Of a stretch of 64,000 nucleotides of DNA, positions 34,471 to 43,027 are shown in pieces. Location of the stretch: NCBI GenBank assembly GCA_026415975.1, contig JAOAFZ010000001.1:283976-347975 (forward strand), read 5' to 3'. Each line of letters starts with the position of its first letter. Positions within the stretch are counted from its first letter, which is position 1. The position numbers and the translations under genes were made by a program. The notes under the pieces were generated by a model. That model saw only the letters and a program-made list of their open reading frames with translations, was not told the DNA's origin and searched no databases. Source of the DNA: Patescibacteria group bacterium. Its GTDB lineage: Bacteria; Patescibacteriota; Microgenomatia; UBA1406; GWC2-37-13.

Positions 34471-35547
34471 ATGCAGCGGCTCTTCTTTACGGCAGGCCCC
34501 TCTCAGCTGCATCCTTCGATTGCCTCGAGCATTGCTGCCGCCGTTGCCGCATCTGTCCCGTCCTGGTCTCATCGTGGTCCCGAGTTCGAGGGGCTCTTTG
34601 CATCAGTACGGTCCGGATTAAAGCAGTTACTTGGTGTGCCCTCCGGCTATGAGGTGTTGTTTTTTTCGTCGGCTACCGAAATATGGGAACGGCTTATCCA
34701 GAACTGTGTCGCGAAAACCAGCTTTCATTTTGTAAACGGGGTATTCGGTGACCGGTTCCGGTGGACGACAGAGAAAACGGGGCGACAGGCACTATATGTT
34801 GAGGTGCCCCAGGGTTCGTTTTTCGATCTAGAGCGTATCGCGGTACCAAAGGAAGCAGAGTTGATTGGCATCACTCACAATGAATCCAGCAGCGGAGTTG
34901 CCTGGCAGGTTCCGGAAATTGCATCAGTTGCTAAAAAGTATCCTGACGCACTTATCGCAGTGGATGTCGTTTCATCCTTACCGCATCCGGATCTTCCCTA
35001 TGAACTCCTTGATGCGGTGTACTTTTCTGTGCAAAAGGGCTTCGGCTTGCCTGCCGGACTGGGTGTGGGAATCATAAGCCCGCGTGCTATTGCAAAGTCT
35101 CGTTCTCTCGAGAAACAGGGAATCGGTACAGGAAGCTACCACTCGTTTTCCGCGATGCTGGAAAGCGCCGCAAAAAATCAGACTGTAGAGACGCCGAATG
35201 TACTCAACCTGTTTCTCCTGGATCAGGTAGTAAAAACCTTTACTCGCATCGGGTTGGCCCGGATCCGGACAGAAATTGATGCGAAAGCAACCAGAATATA
35301 TGCATACTTTGATGCACACTCCCGCTACAAACCATCGGTTCCCGATATCGCGCACCGTTCACCGACGCTTATTGTGGTTGATACCTATGGAGAATCTAAG
35401 CGTATTGTCGAAGCGCTGGCGAAGCAGGGTATCGAGATAAGCTATGGGTACGGCAAGCGTAAAGACGATCAGATCCGGATCGCGAACTTTCCTGCGCATT
35501 CCATGCAGGATATCGACCGGCTACTCACCGCGTTCGATTCTCTCTGA
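34471..35547 (+). CDS. serC: Phosphoserine aminotransferase
   Basis: The 358-residue class V PLP aminotransferase begins FFTAGPSQLHP. The PLP lysine is in FSVQKGFGLPAG near residue 190, and the THNESSSG and AVDVVSS segments are typical of SerC. It converts phosphohydroxypyruvate to phosphoserine. It follows the SerB-SerA fusion after 16 bp, so two genes encode the whole pathway. Other class V aminotransferases are possible on sequence alone, but context makes SerC very likely. Confidence 0.9.
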   Translation: MQRLFFTAGPSQLHPSIASSIAAAVAASVPSWSHRGPEFEGLFASVRSGLKQLLGVPSGYEVLFFSSATEIWERLIQNCVAKTSFHFVNGVFGDRFRWTTEKTGRQALYVEVPQGSFFDLERIAVPKEAELIGITHNESSSGVAWQVPEIASVAKKYPDALIAVDVVSSLPHPDLPYELLDAVYFSVQKGFGLPAGLGVGIISPRAIAKSRSLEKQGIGTGSYHSFSAMLESAAKNQTVETPNVLNLFLLDQVVKTFTRIGLARIRTEIDAKATRIYAYFDAHSRYKPSVPDIAHRSPTLIVVDTYGESKRIVEALAKQGIEISYGYGKRKDDQIRIANFPAHSMQDIDRLLTAFDSL

Positions 35548-35561
35548 CCCCGGATTTGCGG

Positions 35562-35589
35562 CCCGAGCTCCTTGCGTCTCTGCTCGGGC
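35562..35589. terminator. Hairpin between convergent serC and serS, possible two-way terminator
   Basis: CCCGAGC and GCTCGGG form a perfect 7-bp stem (8 bp including the base at 35561) around a loop of 12-14 nt, in the 93-bp gap where serC and serS converge. There is no T-run on either side, so it would be at best an atypical terminator. Confidence 0.35.
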
Positions 35590-35640
35590 ATGGTATGGGT
35601 ATCCTCGTGTTTCCGCTTACAGGATGGCTTGGATATGGCC

Positions 35641-36888
35641 CTACTTTGCACCGATTACCGCCTTTCCCATCAGCGGCTGCAGTGCCTTGGGCACCCGGAC
35701 CGTCCCGTCTTTTTGCTGGTAGTTCTCCAGAATTGCAATCAGGATACGCGGCGAGGCCACCGCGGTATTATTGAACGAATAGGTATACTTCATCTCGCCG
35801 TCTTTCGTTTTGTAGCGAATGTTCAACCGCCGTGTTTGGAAGTCGCCCATTATCGAATTGGACATGGTCTCCCCGTAACCATTCCGGGACGGCATCCAGG
35901 TTTCGGTGTCATATTTCTTGTGCTGTGGTTCGCCCATGTCTCCGGTACACATCAGGAGCACGCGGTAAGGGAGCTCCAGATCTTGCAGGATCTCTTCGCA
36001 GTTGCGCTGCAGCTCTTCGTGGAGCTCGATTGCCGCGGTCTTATCTGCTTTACCAATGATCACCTGTTCGATCTTGAAGAACTCATGAACTCGGTACAGG
36101 CCCTTCGTATCCTTCCCGTATGAACCCGCCTCTTTGCGGTAGCAGGGGGAAAAGGCAACGAACTTTTTTGGCAGATCTTCCTCTTTTAGCGTTTCGTTGG
36201 CGTAATACGCGGTTACCGGCACCTCGGCGGTGCCCGAGAGGTACGCGTCGTCGTTAAGTTTGTAGACCTCCAACTCGCCCCAGGGGAACTGGGCGGCGCC
36301 AAACAAAGCGAATCCCTTTACGATAGCCGGTGCGATAATTGGGGTGTACCCTTTTGCAGCCAGTTTCTGAAATACGTAAAACATGATCGCGAATTGAAGT
36401 TGTGCCCCTTCGTTTTTCAGGAAATAGCCGCGAAACCCTGACACCTTTGATCCGCGCTCCGTATCGAAGAGATCAAGGGCAAGTCCGAGTTCGATGTGCG
36501 ATTTAGGTTCGAAGTCGAACCGAGTGGGTTCGCCTACGGTCTTGATTTCGACATTGCCGGATTCATCCGTCCCCACCGGGACCTCATCGTAGGGCACATT
36601 TGGAACCCGCGACATCAGATCGTTAAGTTCTGTTTCGATCTCCGCTTCCTTTTTTTCCAGATCCCTTAACTTCTCTTTTAGTTCGATACCGCGTGTTTTT
36701 ACCTCATCGGAAAACGCTTGCTTTGCGAGCGCGTTGCGTTCTTCGCGCACCATCTGGATGTCGCGCACCAAGGATCGCTTCTGCTCATCGAGAACGAGTA
36801 TCCGGTCGACATCGACCGCACGGTTTTTGTTCTTCGCTGCCGTCTTCACCAGCTCGGGATTGGCGCGAATAAAATCAATTGAGAGCAT
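35641..36888 (-). CDS. serS: Seryl-tRNA synthetase
   Basis: The 415-residue class II enzyme has an N-terminal coiled-coil arm (about 30-110, LDEQKRSLVRDIQMVREERNAL) that binds tRNA-Ser. The catalytic core contains YLSGTAEVPVTAYYANETL, AFSPCYRKEAGSYGKDTKGLYRVHEFFKIEQ (motif 2) and a C-terminal NNTAVASPRILIAILENYQ (motif 3, Arg kept). It charges tRNA with serine and lies tail-to-tail with the serine pathway. It starts 7 bp after the XTP/dITP pyrophosphatase gene, with which it probably forms an operon. Confidence 0.95.
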   Translation of the reverse strand: MLSIDFIRANPELVKTAAKNKNRAVDVDRILVLDEQKRSLVRDIQMVREERNALAKQAFSDEVKTRGIELKEKLRDLEKKEAEIETELNDLMSRVPNVPYDEVPVGTDESGNVEIKTVGEPTRFDFEPKSHIELGLALDLFDTERGSKVSGFRGYFLKNEGAQLQFAIMFYVFQKLAAKGYTPIIAPAIVKGFALFGAAQFPWGELEVYKLNDDAYLSGTAEVPVTAYYANETLKEEDLPKKFVAFSPCYRKEAGSYGKDTKGLYRVHEFFKIEQVIIGKADKTAAIELHEELQRNCEEILQDLELPYRVLLMCTGDMGEPQHKKYDTETWMPSRNGYGETMSNSIMGDFQTRRLNIRYKTKDGEMKYTYSFNNTAVASPRILIAILENYQQKDGTVRVPKALQPLMGKAVIGAK

Positions 36889-36895
36889 AATACCG

Positions 36896-37525
36896 TTATT
36901 CTACCAAATCCGCGAGAATGTGCGGAATGATCTGAAGCACCGCCTTCTTGCGATGATTTACCTCATCGTGCTCTTCTGCAGTAAGTTCGTCGTAGTAGCG
37001 TGAAAACTGCGGCAGATAAAAAAGTGCCCGATAGGGGAATCCGGGTATAAAATGGGGAAATGCTTTCTCGGCAATTATTCCATCGATTGCATTCGAGACG
37101 CTCACCTCTTTTCCTGAGTGTGGGTTGTAGTACGTGAGGCACAAACGGCCTTGCGCGGTCCGCTTCTCGAACGGAACGCCCTCCAGCCGTTTTAGGGTAT
37201 AATTGATCAGCTCCTGGTCCGTCGCTTTCCGTCCCAGCCAGCGATTCGATTTTACCCCCGGCTCTCCGCCCAAAGCATCGATCTCGAAGCCACCGTCATC
37301 GGAGAGCACTGGCATCTGCGTTATGTCTCCGTAATAATGTGCTTTCAGAACGGCGTTTTCCCCGAGCGTTTCGCCGGTTTCTTCCGGTTCTTCAATTGGC
37401 GCGAAATCCTTAAGCGACAGAATCCCGATACCTTTCTCGCGGAGGGGTGCGAGAAACTGGAGGTGCTCCTGGAGCTTAGCCTGGTTCGTGGTGGCGATCA
37501 GCAGACGTCGTTGGTTGGTCTTCAT
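36896..37525 (-). CDS. rdgB: XTP/dITP diphosphatase (RdgB/Ham1 family)
   Basis: The 209-residue protein is a house-cleaning nucleotide pyrophosphatase that removes inosine and xanthosine triphosphates. The motif order fits: ATTNQAKLQE at the N terminus, SDDGGFEIDALGGEPGVKSNRWLG in the middle and NHRKKAVL at the C terminus. Each motif departs slightly from consensus (Ala for Gly in the first, DGG for DSG in the second, NHR for SHR in the third), so the family call is firmer than the exact substrate. Its neighbours include purine genes, which agrees. Confidence 0.8.
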   Translation of the reverse strand: MKTNQRRLLIATTNQAKLQEHLQFLAPLREKGIGILSLKDFAPIEEPEETGETLGENAVLKAHYYGDITQMPVLSDDGGFEIDALGGEPGVKSNRWLGRKATDQELINYTLKRLEGVPFEKRTAQGRLCLTYYNPHSGKEVSVSNAIDGIIAEKAFPHFIPGFPYRALFYLPQFSRYYDELTAEEHDEVNHRKKAVLQIIPHILADLVE

Positions 37526-37613
37526 GGGGCGTTTGAATATAAGTATATCGCATGCCTATGCTATAAGATCACGAAATAATACTTGAAGCTAATACTTTCA
37601 TGTATGGCGCCTC

Positions 37614-38678
37614 TCATTCGTCCTTGCCCGAAGCACGGGCAAAATCTTCCGCTGCACTCGAGGATGCACTGCCCCTACCAATTTTATATCCGGCATCAGT
37701 TTCATCAAAATATAACGGACCAGGACTTTCTTCGGTTCCCACAAACATGGTGCCGATCATAATCGCCGCGGCACCACCATAGAAAGCAAGTACTGCATCT
37801 GCGGGTTTCGTAATCCCTCCGTCAGCAATAATCGTAGCTCCTGTTCCATACGCCTCCGCTGAACATTCCATCACTGCGGTCAGCTGCGCTGCGCTGGTTC
37901 CGGTGACGATCCGAGTTGTACAGAACCCACCGGGGCACCAACCAACTTTTACAACATTTGCGCCCGCATCAATAAGTTTTCTTGTTTGGGTTCTTGTGGC
38001 AACATTTCCTACAATGATTGGCACTTTTTTCGGAAGCATTCTTCGCAAAATTCTCGTCAACTCAATAGACCCCTGGGTCGCGCCATGTAACACATCAATA
38101 ATTATGCCGTCCGCACCAGCTTCAACCAACATTTGCGCATCTTGTTCGGCTGAGTCTCCGATACCGACGGATGCCAGTACCTGCAAGCGAACTTTTTCAT
38201 CTTTTGTCGCATTCGGGTATTGCTCCAGCTCTCGAATATCTCTTTCGGTAATTACGCCCGCCATTCTCCCTTCTCCATCAACTAAGAGGTTACGATTCCG
38301 GCGACAAGACCGTCCTGACCTATGACAACGACATATCCTCGATTATGTCGTTCCCATGAGCTCTCGGACTTCGCCGACTGTTCCATTCGGGGAAATTTTC
38401 GGCGGATTATCGATGCGCAATTGACTATACTCCTTTACCTCACGAACCATTGCCGCTTGGACTTGCGGGCTGACTGCACGGTGTAATACTCCAATGCCAC
38501 CTTCTTGCGCCATCGTGATGGCCATCCTCACACCGGTAACGGTATCCATATTCGCAGAGATCACCTCGTTGACAAGGGTGATATTCCCGGTGAGTTAAGT
38601 CCTAGTGTCTACTTCGGTAGGGGTGTTCACTACCGATACGCCAGAATATATAAAACATGGATATGTAGAAACGAGCAC
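37614..38678 (-). pseudogene. Decayed CBS-containing IMP dehydrogenase
   Basis: The minus strand downstream of guaA reads as a broken IMPDH. A possible GTG at 38678 is followed by NTPTEVDTRT, an in-frame TAA (38597-38595), then NITLVNEVISANMDTVTG up to a stop at 38343. A CBS piece (RGYVVVIGQDG) continues in another frame. After an internal deletion, LLVDGEGRMAGVITERD and the catalytic-loop part (GGFCTTRIVTGT, IADGG) resume in the first frame and end at 37614 without the C-terminal flap. At least one nonsense codon, one frameshift, a deletion and a truncated end mark it as non-functional. An intact guaB lies 2 kb away. Confidence 0.82.
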
Positions 38679-38685
38679 TTCTTAC

Positions 38686-40236
38686 TCACTCCCACTCAAT
38701 CGTCCCGGGCGGCTTATCTGTGATATCGTAGACCACCCGGTTTACTGCTTGTATCTCATTTGTGATACGAGTACTTATCTTTCCCAGAATGTCGTAGGGA
38801 ATTCGTGCCCAGTGCGCGCTCATTGCATCTGTTGACTCCACGGCCCGGATTGCGATACATTCGCCATAACTGCGGTAGTCGCCTCCGACACCGGTGCTCT
38901 TGACCCCGGTTAAGACCGCGAAGATCTGCCAAAGCGCATCCTTCCCGTCGTAGGCTTCGATCTCCTGCTGTACGATAGAATCAGCTTTCCGCACAATGTC
39001 AATTTTCTCCTGCGTCACCTCGCCAACGATGCGGACTGCCAATCCCGGCCCCGGGAACGGCTTGCGGTGTGTGATCTCGCGGGGTAGGCCGAGCACACCG
39101 CCGATAGCGCGGACTTCATCTTTGTAGTAGTTGCGGATCGGCTCGACGAGAATAAGCTTCATATCCTTCGGAAGCCCGCCTACGTTATGATGGCTCTTGA
39201 TGATGGAGCTATGTTTGCTGCCGGCGCTCTCGATGACATCAGGCCAGATGGTGCCCTGCACCAGGAATTCCGCACCCAAAGCCTGAGCTTCACGATCAAG
39301 TACCTTTATAAACGTGCGCCCGATCGCCTTCCGTTTTTCTTCGGGATCGGTTACTCCTTTAAGTGCCGCCAGGAATTCATCTTTCGCATGGACGACGTTT
39401 ATTGTCATTTTATAGTTTTCTGCGAACACACGCTCCAGGGTCTCGGTTTCGCCTTCGCGCATCAGGCCAGAATCGATGTACACGGCAGTAAGATTATCGC
39501 CAACCGCCTCATGCACCAGGAGCGTTGCAATAGAAGAATCAACCCCTCCGGACAAGGCACTGATAACCTTTTTCCCACCGATAGAATCCTTGATATCCGC
39601 CACAATCTGTTCCACGAACTCCCGGTCAATAACCCGATCGGTTGCATCGAAGCCGCACATCCGGGCGAAGTTCTTGAGTATTTGCATCCCGAACTGGGTA
39701 TGAACCAGCTCCGGATGAAATTGAACGCCGTATATCCGGCGTGCTTCGTTGGCAAATGCGGCCAGATCGGTAGTCTCCGTTTTGCCGATGTGCGTGAATC
39801 CCTCCGGAAGCGATGTTACCTGATCGCCGTGAGACATCCAGACCGCAGACTTTGCAGTGATATATTCTTCTGAGCCATCGGGAGTGTCCAGTAAGAAAAG
39901 GGGAGACTGCTGCAGTATTGTCAGGGTAGCCGGTCCCATTTCCTTGTGCTTGCCTGGTTCTACCTTCCCGCCCAGATTATGCGCCAGATACTGCAGACCG
40001 TAGCAGATACCCAATACCGGCTTGCCCAGCTCGAAGACCTTTGCATCAATCCGCGGAGAGGCATCGTCGTATACGCTTTGTGGCCCGCCGGACAGAATGA
40101 TCCCATCGATCGTCTCGCCGGCGGTTTGTTCAAAAAACGTTTCTGGTTCTACGAGTTTCGAAGGTACAGAAATCTCTCGGAGTCGCCGCGATATAAGGTG
40201 GGTGGACTGTGAACCGAAATCGACGATGATGATCAT
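38686..40236 (-). CDS. guaA: GMP synthase (glutamine-hydrolysing)
   Basis: The 516-residue protein converts XMP to GMP. The N-terminal class I amidotransferase shows the nucleophile in LGICYGLQ and His/Glu in VQFHPEL. The ATP pyrophosphatase domain has the P-loop SGGVDSS near residue 230, and the C-terminal dimerisation domain ends in GTIEWE, as expected. The ATG is embedded in the stop codon of a 12-codon upstream ORF (ATGA). The remains of a guaB gene follow 7 bp downstream, as in a former guaA-guaB operon. Confidence 0.95.
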   Translation of the reverse strand: MIIIVDFGSQSTHLISRRLREISVPSKLVEPETFFEQTAGETIDGIILSGGPQSVYDDASPRIDAKVFELGKPVLGICYGLQYLAHNLGGKVEPGKHKEMGPATLTILQQSPLFLLDTPDGSEEYITAKSAVWMSHGDQVTSLPEGFTHIGKTETTDLAAFANEARRIYGVQFHPELVHTQFGMQILKNFARMCGFDATDRVIDREFVEQIVADIKDSIGGKKVISALSGGVDSSIATLLVHEAVGDNLTAVYIDSGLMREGETETLERVFAENYKMTINVVHAKDEFLAALKGVTDPEEKRKAIGRTFIKVLDREAQALGAEFLVQGTIWPDVIESAGSKHSSIIKSHHNVGGLPKDMKLILVEPIRNYYKDEVRAIGGVLGLPREITHRKPFPGPGLAVRIVGEVTQEKIDIVRKADSIVQQEIEAYDGKDALWQIFAVLTGVKSTGVGGDYRSYGECIAIRAVESTDAMSAHWARIPYDILGKISTRITNEIQAVNRVVYDITDKPPGTIEWE

Positions 40237-40271
40237 TCGGGTGCGTGCGAACTAGTAATGTTGTTATGCAT
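40233..40271 (-). CDS. 12-codon upstream ORF coupled to guaA
   Basis: The minus-strand ATG at 40271 encodes MHNNITSSHAPE and ends with a TGA that overlaps the guaA ATG (ATGA). TACAAT (40283-40278) lies 6 nt before this ATG, the spacing seen at other heads here. It may be a leaderless entry point that delivers ribosomes to guaA by coupling, since guaA itself has no Shine-Dalgarno. No purine-related codon bias is evident. It could be chance. Confidence 0.45.
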   Translation of the reverse strand: MHNNITSSHAPE

Positions 40272-40316
40272 GCCTATATTGTACTTGGAGCAAAGCTTGA
40301 CCGACTATCCTTGAGC

Positions 40317-41471
40317 TTAGCTGTAACTTTTCCCTGGATTTGTCACCAGCAGGTTATGCGGATGACTTTCTACCAAACTTGCCTGTGTTATCTGCATAAA
40401 CCGTGCCTTTGTCCGTACTTCCTCGATCGAGCTGCAGCCGATATAGTACATGCCCGACTTGAGTCCACCGATCGCCTGATCAACCAGATCCTGAACCGTA
40501 CCGCGTACCGGCACGAGTCCTTCGACTCCTTCTGCGACCAGTACTCGTTCCTTATAGCTCTTCCCGTGGAATTCATCTTCGGACTTGATCTCGGCACCTC
40601 GCTTCATCGCAGCTTCCGAGCCCATTCCCCGATATGACTTAAATGTATACATTTGCTGATCTTTCCGGACGATACTCTTAAAACGCGACGGAATCTCCTG
40701 GGCGGTAAGTTGGTGCACTTCACCCGGGGACTCTTCAGTGGCGGCAAAGTAGCTGCCCATCATTACGGTATGAGCCCCGGCAGCCAAAGCTTTCAGCATA
40801 TCACCGCTATATTTTATCCCTCCATCGGCAATAACCGGAATGCCGGCTTCGGTGCCCGCACGGGCAGTTTCAAGGATCGCAGTAATCTGCGGGACGCCCA
40901 TTCCCGAGACTATACGGGTTGTGCAAATAGCCCCGGGTCCCATTCCCACGCGTAGGGCATCAGCACCGGCCTGAATCAACGCTTTCGCGCCGTCGTAGGT
41001 GGCAACGCTTCCACCGATCACCTGTGTTTCGGGGTGAGTTGATTTAATATATCGTATTGTATCTATCACCGGTTTTGCGTATCCATGGGCTGAATCTACT
41101 ACGATCACATCTACTCCTGCTTGCACAAGAGCCCTAATCCGCTCCTCTACCCCTGTACTTGCACCAACAGCTGCGCCAATAAGGTATCCGGCTTCTTTTA
41201 CGGCTTTTACTTCGAGAGCTTGATCCGCCACCGTCAAATTCCGGTGAATGATCCCGATCCCGCCAAGTTTTGCAAGCGCGATTGCAAGTCTGCGTTCGGT
41301 AACGGTGTCCATCGGCGCCGCTACCAGAGGAATCTCCAAAGTAATGTGGCGGGTGAGATTCGTACGGAGGGAAATATCTTCTCTGGCAAATGAAGCGTAG
41401 CCGGGCATCAGCAGAACATCATCGTAAGTAAGTCCCTGCATAACGATTTTCTCAGAGGTAAAGATTGTCAT
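40317..41471 (-). CDS. guaB: IMP dehydrogenase lacking CBS domains
   Basis: The protein of about 384 residues makes XMP from IMP. The barrel motifs are intact: [20 protein letters not shown], catalytic Cys in [26 protein letters not shown], and the flap YRGMGS that separates IMPDH from GMP reductase. Between [19 protein letters not shown] and LIGAAVG the usual 120-residue CBS pair is absent, so adenine- or guanine-nucleotide control through CBS domains should be lost. The ATG at 41471 overlaps the end of the upstream deaminase gene; an ATG at 41441 is an alternative. Confidence 0.9.
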   Translation of the reverse strand: MTIFTSEKIVMQGLTYDDVLLMPGYASFAREDISLRTNLTRHITLEIPLVAAPMDTVTERRLAIALAKLGGIGIIHRNLTVADQALEVKAVKEAGYLIGAAVGASTGVEERIRALVQAGVDVIVVDSAHGYAKPVIDTIRYIKSTHPETQVIGGSVATYDGAKALIQAGADALRVGMGPGAICTTRIVSGMGVPQITAILETARAGTEAGIPVIADGGIKYSGDMLKALAAGAHTVMMGSYFAATEESPGEVHQLTAQEIPSRFKSIVRKDQQMYTFKSYRGMGSEAAMKRGAEIKSEDEFHGKSYKERVLVAEGVEGLVPVRGTVQDLVDQAIGGLKSGMYYIGCSSIEEVRTKARFMQITQASLVESHPHNLLVTNPGKSYS

Positions 41472-42480
41472 GGGGATTTGGCAAATTGATAAAGGAGGCA
41501 TCAAATGCCCAACGGATCGTACGGTCAATTTCTTCTTCGGTTAATATATTCTTTTCGCGCAGGTACTGAATCTGATCGGAGAGATGAGCATTGGCAACGG
41601 TCTCCGGCCAATCAGTGTTGATTGTAAACTTTACTCCGTTTTCCAGAAGTGTCCGGATGATAAACTTCATTTCATCATCATTTTCCACTGCCTTGGTCAT
41701 AAGATTACCCAATGGACATACCTCAAGGGTAATATCCCGCTTTACCAATTCTTTCATTAATTCTTTATCGTAGGCGGCCTTAATACCATGTCCGATCCGG
41801 TCAGGTTTTGCGTGTTCCAGACAATCCCACATATCGTTCGTATCCTCGGTTTCGCCGGAGTGTGCAGTAACCTTCAAACCATGTTGTCTGGCGTATGAAA
41901 TTAAATCCGTGTAATCTCTAAAATGAAATAATCTGGTGTTGTAGTTGGCAAAATCTATCGCAATCACCCCCCGACGGTGGTATTTGACTGCTTTTTCAAC
42001 GATGATCTTATTCTTTTCATACGAAAACTGGCGATCAAGACAGAATATCAAGCCAGCCTTTAGTTTCGGGTACTCAAGAAGAGCTCGCTCCATACCCCGG
42101 AGCATAGCCATGATCGCATGATCAAGATCAACCTCACCCTCGCGGTTATGCTTTAGAGGATTTGTACGCAACTCAAGCAGGGTAATGTTATTCGAACGAT
42201 ACGCGCCACCAAGCCCTTCATATACACCTTTCTCTAGTGCCCGAGCCCCTGAAGACAGTTTATCTAAAATTGGATGATAAATTTCATCAAGGTACTCCCT
42301 GAGAGTGAGTTTACGCTCCGGGGAGAGTACAATGTAATTTTCGAATTCCTTATAGTCGCGTTTGGGCAGCTTATACCCCTCACTCTGCGCGATATGCCAG
42401 AAAACATGCGGGGGAATAGAGGTGGTTAGATGTGCATGAAGCTCTGCGAGGGGTTTGGAATGCAAAATTCCTGTATCCAT
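41452..42480 (-). CDS. Adenosine/adenine deaminase family hydrolase
   Basis: The 342-residue metal-dependent deaminase has the zinc HxH in LAELHAHL near the N terminus, then TAHSGE, RIGHG and a late NTDWPE in place of the usual NTDDP. The aspartate that binds metal is kept, but the next residue differs, so the exact base or nucleoside substrate is uncertain. It would feed hypoxanthine or inosine into the guanine genes that follow, overlapping guaB by about 20 bases. A well-formed promoter lies just upstream. Confidence 0.78.
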   Translation of the reverse strand: MDTGILHSKPLAELHAHLTTSIPPHVFWHIAQSEGYKLPKRDYKEFENYIVLSPERKLTLREYLDEIYHPILDKLSSGARALEKGVYEGLGGAYRSNNITLLELRTNPLKHNREGEVDLDHAIMAMLRGMERALLEYPKLKAGLIFCLDRQFSYEKNKIIVEKAVKYHRRGVIAIDFANYNTRLFHFRDYTDLISYARQHGLKVTAHSGETEDTNDMWDCLEHAKPDRIGHGIKAAYDKELMKELVKRDITLEVCPLGNLMTKAVENDDEMKFIIRTLLENGVKFTINTDWPETVANAHLSDQIQYLREKNILTEEEIDRTIRWAFDASFINLPNPHDNLYL

Positions 42481-42485
42481 ATTTA

Positions 42486-42513
42486 ATTATAGAGGAAAAA
42501 AACAGGATTGCAA
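42486..42513 (-). promoter_or_regulatory. Promoter of the deaminase-guaB operon
   Basis: On the minus strand, TTGCAA (42513-42508), a 16-nt spacer and TATAAT (42491-42486) precede the ATG at 42480 by 5 nt. This implies a leaderless transcript. Confidence 0.75.
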
Positions 42514-42522
42514 GTCATCCTC

Positions 42523-42894
42523 TTACAGCAGGGGAACTGCGGCTAGAACTGCAACAAACGTGAGCGCATGCAGATATTGATCTACACCAAATAAAATGAA
42601 GAATTCTCTTGAAGGAGGCTTAAAACGCCCGAAGAAGCGGGTATTCGATTTCAAATAGTCGATACCTGAGTGAATGATAAATTCTGCAACTGCGATTGCC
42701 GTTGCAGGGAGCGGGCTGGTAAAAAAGAGAAGTATAAGCAAAGTCAAAGCTGCGTGCTGTCCGGAATGAGAGCAAAGAATCCATACGTTCTTTCCTTTTT
42801 GGGTTGCCATAGCCTCCGATTGCAGCAGGAAATCAGCTATAAAGTGCTTTGTAAAAAGCAGTGTCAAGAGGATTATATCCTGATAATGCATCAT
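42523..42894 (-). CDS. DUF3307 membrane protein
   Basis: The 123-residue protein has three to four membrane helices. It shows the DUF3307 marks KHFIADFLLQSEAMA near residue 16-30, HSGIDYLK in the middle and GVDQYLHALTF near the C terminus. The conserved His/Asp/Gln residues in the helices suggest a membrane enzyme or transporter, but the family has no assigned role. The start may be either of two adjacent ATG codons. Confidence 0.7.
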   Translation of the reverse strand: MMHYQDIILLTLLFTKHFIADFLLQSEAMATQKGKNVWILCSHSGQHAALTLLILLFFTSPLPATAIAVAEFIIHSGIDYLKSNTRFFGRFKPPSREFFILFGVDQYLHALTFVAVLAAVPLL

Positions 42895-42950
42895 ATATAC
42901 ATGTAAAACATCAGACGAGAAAGGCCGTGACTGAACACAGCATCCACTTT

Positions 42951-42964
42951 ACTATAATTATAGT
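42951..42964. promoter_or_regulatory. 14-bp palindrome containing TATAAT on both strands
   Basis: ACTATAATTATAGT is a perfect palindrome in the 133-bp gap between DUF3307 and lysS. It presents a -10-like hexamer in each direction. Only the leftward orientation has a gene downstream (DUF3307, about 57 bp away). It may be a promoter or a small operator. Confidence 0.35.
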
Positions 42965-43027
42965 ATCACCCAAAAATCAGGAAAGGAGAGAAGAACAGTA
43001 CTCCATGGTTTTCCCCCAAACCGGCAA

